DNA of 64,000 nucleotides. Source: Bacillus sp. HSf4 (GTDB lineage: Bacteria; Bacillota; Bacilli; Bacillales; Bacillaceae). Below the pieces are notes generated by a model. The model was not told where the DNA came from. It did no database searches and saw nothing but the letters and a program-made list of their open reading frames with translations. Position 1 is the stretch's first letter; each line of letters begins with the position of its first letter. Shown one piece after another: positions 62,534 through 64,000 of this stretch. The DNA is taken from NCBI RefSeq assembly GCF_029537375.1, contig NZ_CP120679.1, positions 4,321,501 through 4,385,500 on the forward strand. The letters are read 5' to 3'. Both the position numbers and the translations under genes were made by a program.

Positions 62534-64000
62534 CCCAATCATCCTCTTGCTCCTCTTTATATGGCAGGGTAAATGTGATCGTCGTTCCTTTGCCTTCGAT
62601 ACTGTCGGCCCAGATATCTCCGCCGTGGGCCTGTACCATTTCTTTTGCAATCGCAAGACCCAGGCCGGTTCCGCCTAGCTTTCTTGTTCTCGCTTTATCC
62701 ACCCGGTAAAAACGCTCGAAAATCTTTTCCACATCTTTTCTCGGAATACCGACACCCTCATCTTTTACGCTGATATAAAGGAGTTCTTCCTCCTCATTGA
62801 CATCAACGGAGAAGGTGATGTGGCCGCCTTCAGGCGAATATTTCAGCGCGTTTGAAATAATATTGTCCAGCACTTGTGTAATTTTGTCCGGATCTATTTC
62901 AACATATAAATTTCTGTCAGGCAGATGGGTGATAAAATCAACGTGCTGCTCCTTTGTCATTTCAAAGCGCTCAATGATAAGTGAAAAGAAGCGGATGAAA
63001 TGAACCCATTCCTTGTTGAATTGATAATCCTTGCTGTCAAACTTTGAAAGCTGCAGCAAGTCGTTGACAAGCCTGATCATGCGCTCTGTTTCATTCTGCG
63101 TCACATTCAAGAACCGCGGCGCAATATTTGGATCTTCCCAGGCGCCTTCCGCAAGCGCTTCTAAATAGCTTCGCATCGTCGTCAGCGGCGTTCTGAGCTC
63201 GTGTGAAACATTTGCAACAAACTCTCTGCGCTCTTGATCAATCTGCTCCTGTTCTGTGACATCGTAAATAACCGCAATTAACCCATCAATTTTCCCGTGC
63301 TCTTTTTGAATCACCGAGAAATTGACGCGAAGCACAGATGTCCGTTCTTCCTGGTCAATCTCCAGAAGAAGAGAGTCCTGCTGCTCGACCAAGTCTTCAA
63401 ACGAGTATTCATCTTCAATACCGAGCAATTTGGTAATCGGCATTTCCAAAGCCGTTTCACGTGAAACATTTAAAAGCTCTAAAGCCGGTGAATTTAATAA
63501 TATAATGGCGCCGTTGCGGTTTGTCGCAATTACTCCGTCCGTCATATAGGCGATAACAGAAGATAATTTTTTCCGTTCTCCTTCTGTCATCGATTGAGCT
63601 TCTTTCAGCTCTCTTGTTAAATAATTAAAAGTCGTGGCCAATTGACCGATCTCGTCGTTTCCATACTTCCTGACTTTTCTCGAGAAATTCCCTTTTGCCA
63701 GCTCAATGGCCTGCTTTCGCATATCTGAAAGCGGATGGGTGATCGTCCGCGCGACAAAAATGCCGAGGAAAGCTGTGATCCCGAGAGCGATAAGTGTTCC
63801 GGACGCTAAAATCGTATTGATCGTCCGGATTTGCGTATAGACATCATCCATCGAGGCGACGACATAGATGGCCCCGATCGTCTCTTGATTGGATTTTTTA
63901 ATTGGTGTGACGGAAATCCGCACCCTGCTGTCCCGTTCCGGATCAAAAAAATTGTTTCCGTACGGGATACCGACTAGCAATGTTCGTTTGATGATGCCCT
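62523..64000 (-). CDS. walK: WalK sensor histidine kinase, C-terminal part
   Basis: The frame remains open to the right window edge, so the N-terminus (first membrane helix and part of the outer domain) is outside. Visible are the end of the extracellular sensor, the second transmembrane helix (LASGTLIALGITAFLGIFVA), HAMP (PLSDMRKQAIELAKGNFS), PAS (IAYMTDGVIATNRNGAIILL), the H-box FVANVSHELRTPLTTMRS, N-box NIISNALKYSPEGG, G1 DEGVGIP and G2 GTGLGLAIAKE. It is the essential kinase of the WalRK system that controls cell-wall hydrolases. The TTG at 63980 is internal and not the true start. Confidence 0.95.
   Translation of the reverse strand, partial: GIIKRTLLVGIPYGNNFFDPERDSRVRISVTPIKKSNQETIGAIYVVASMDDVYTQIRTINTILASGTLIALGITAFLGIFVARTITHPLSDMRKQAIELAKGNFSRKVRKYGNDEIGQLATTFNYLTRELKEAQSMTEGERKKLSSVIAYMTDGVIATNRNGAIILLNSPALELLNVSRETALEMPITKLLGIEDEYSFEDLVEQQDSLLLEIDQEERTSVLRVNFSVIQKEHGKIDGLIAVIYDVTEQEQIDQERREFVANVSHELRTPLTTMRSYLEALAEGAWEDPNIAPRFLNVTQNETERMIRLVNDLLQLSKFDSKDYQFNKEWVHFIRFFSLIIERFEMTKEQHVDFITHLPDRNLYVEIDPDKITQVLDNIISNALKYSPEGGHITFSVDVNEEEELLYISVKDEGVGIPRKDVEKIFERFYRVDKARTRKLGGTGLGLAIAKEMVQAHGGDIWADSIEGKGTTITFTLPYKEEQEDDWDEA

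Noticed and set aside
1..64000. CRISPR array
   Set aside because: No regularly spaced direct repeats were seen anywhere in the window.

Overview
The window is chromosomal DNA of a low-GC Gram-positive bacterium, best read as a Bacillus of the B. licheniformis group. The evidence is the gluconate operon gntR-gntK-gntP-gntZ with its cre sites and GntR operator, then ahpC-ahpF, then a class III fbp, and on the right rlmH, yyzF, an HtrA-type protease (htrC/yyxA) and the end of the walK-yycH-yycI-yycJ operon. In B. subtilis these genes lie close together near the replication origin. An adhE gene with Rex-like operators and several accessory genes set the window apart from B. subtilis 168.

Layout. 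1-16.3 kb: end of galT, a convergent ROK regulator, a MarR/rhodanese/EVE cluster with a palindromic operator, the gnt operon, Rex-type adhE, a broken DUF421 gene, a CLC-type anion transporter, and ahpCF behind a PerR-like box. 16.6-21.6 kb: an amino-acid permease controlled by a glycine riboswitch, fbp, then a second, truncated and diverged copy of the ahpF 3' end and a histidine kinase remnant. 22-25.5 kb: a Fur-controlled iron-siderophore uptake locus with intact binding protein and two permeases but a ruined ATPase gene. 26-30 kb: a MazG-like enzyme and a yvfRSTU-type ABC exporter plus two-component system. 30-33.6 kb: small regulators (Xre/DUF3278, MerR/CMD) mixed with gene relics.

33.6-54.1 kb is the most interesting part: a 20.5-kb AT-rich mobile element inserted exactly at the 3' end of rlmH, the same gene used by staphylococcal SCC elements. 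Both junctions can be read. The element ends are 13-bp inverted repeats (AGAGGCAAAAAAT), the chromosomal arms are ACCGTA/TACGGT, and a directly repeated core ATTTA lies between them. Two large serine recombinases sit at the rlmH end, together with a Rep-like protein and a strongly structured leader RNA. The cargo is defensive: an operon of a DarT-like DNA ADP-ribosyltransferase, a NADAR-type (DUF6977-like) partner and a SIR2-domain protein; a type I restriction-modification locus (hsdM, hsdS, hsdR) with a RhuM gene, a half-size HsdS-like gene and a YgjP-like metallopeptidase; and two unrecognised proteins, one nuclease-like. The distal recombinase ORF runs through the att core, so its C-terminus should differ between integrated and excised states.

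54.1-64 kb returns to the conserved backbone: rlmH, yyzF with a cluster of DnaA boxes, two paralogous small membrane proteins flanking a GNAT acetyltransferase, a multiply frameshifted SAM hydrolase (DUF62) pseudogene, htrC, and the walKHIJ genes, with walK running off the right edge. No rRNA, tRNA or CRISPR array was seen.
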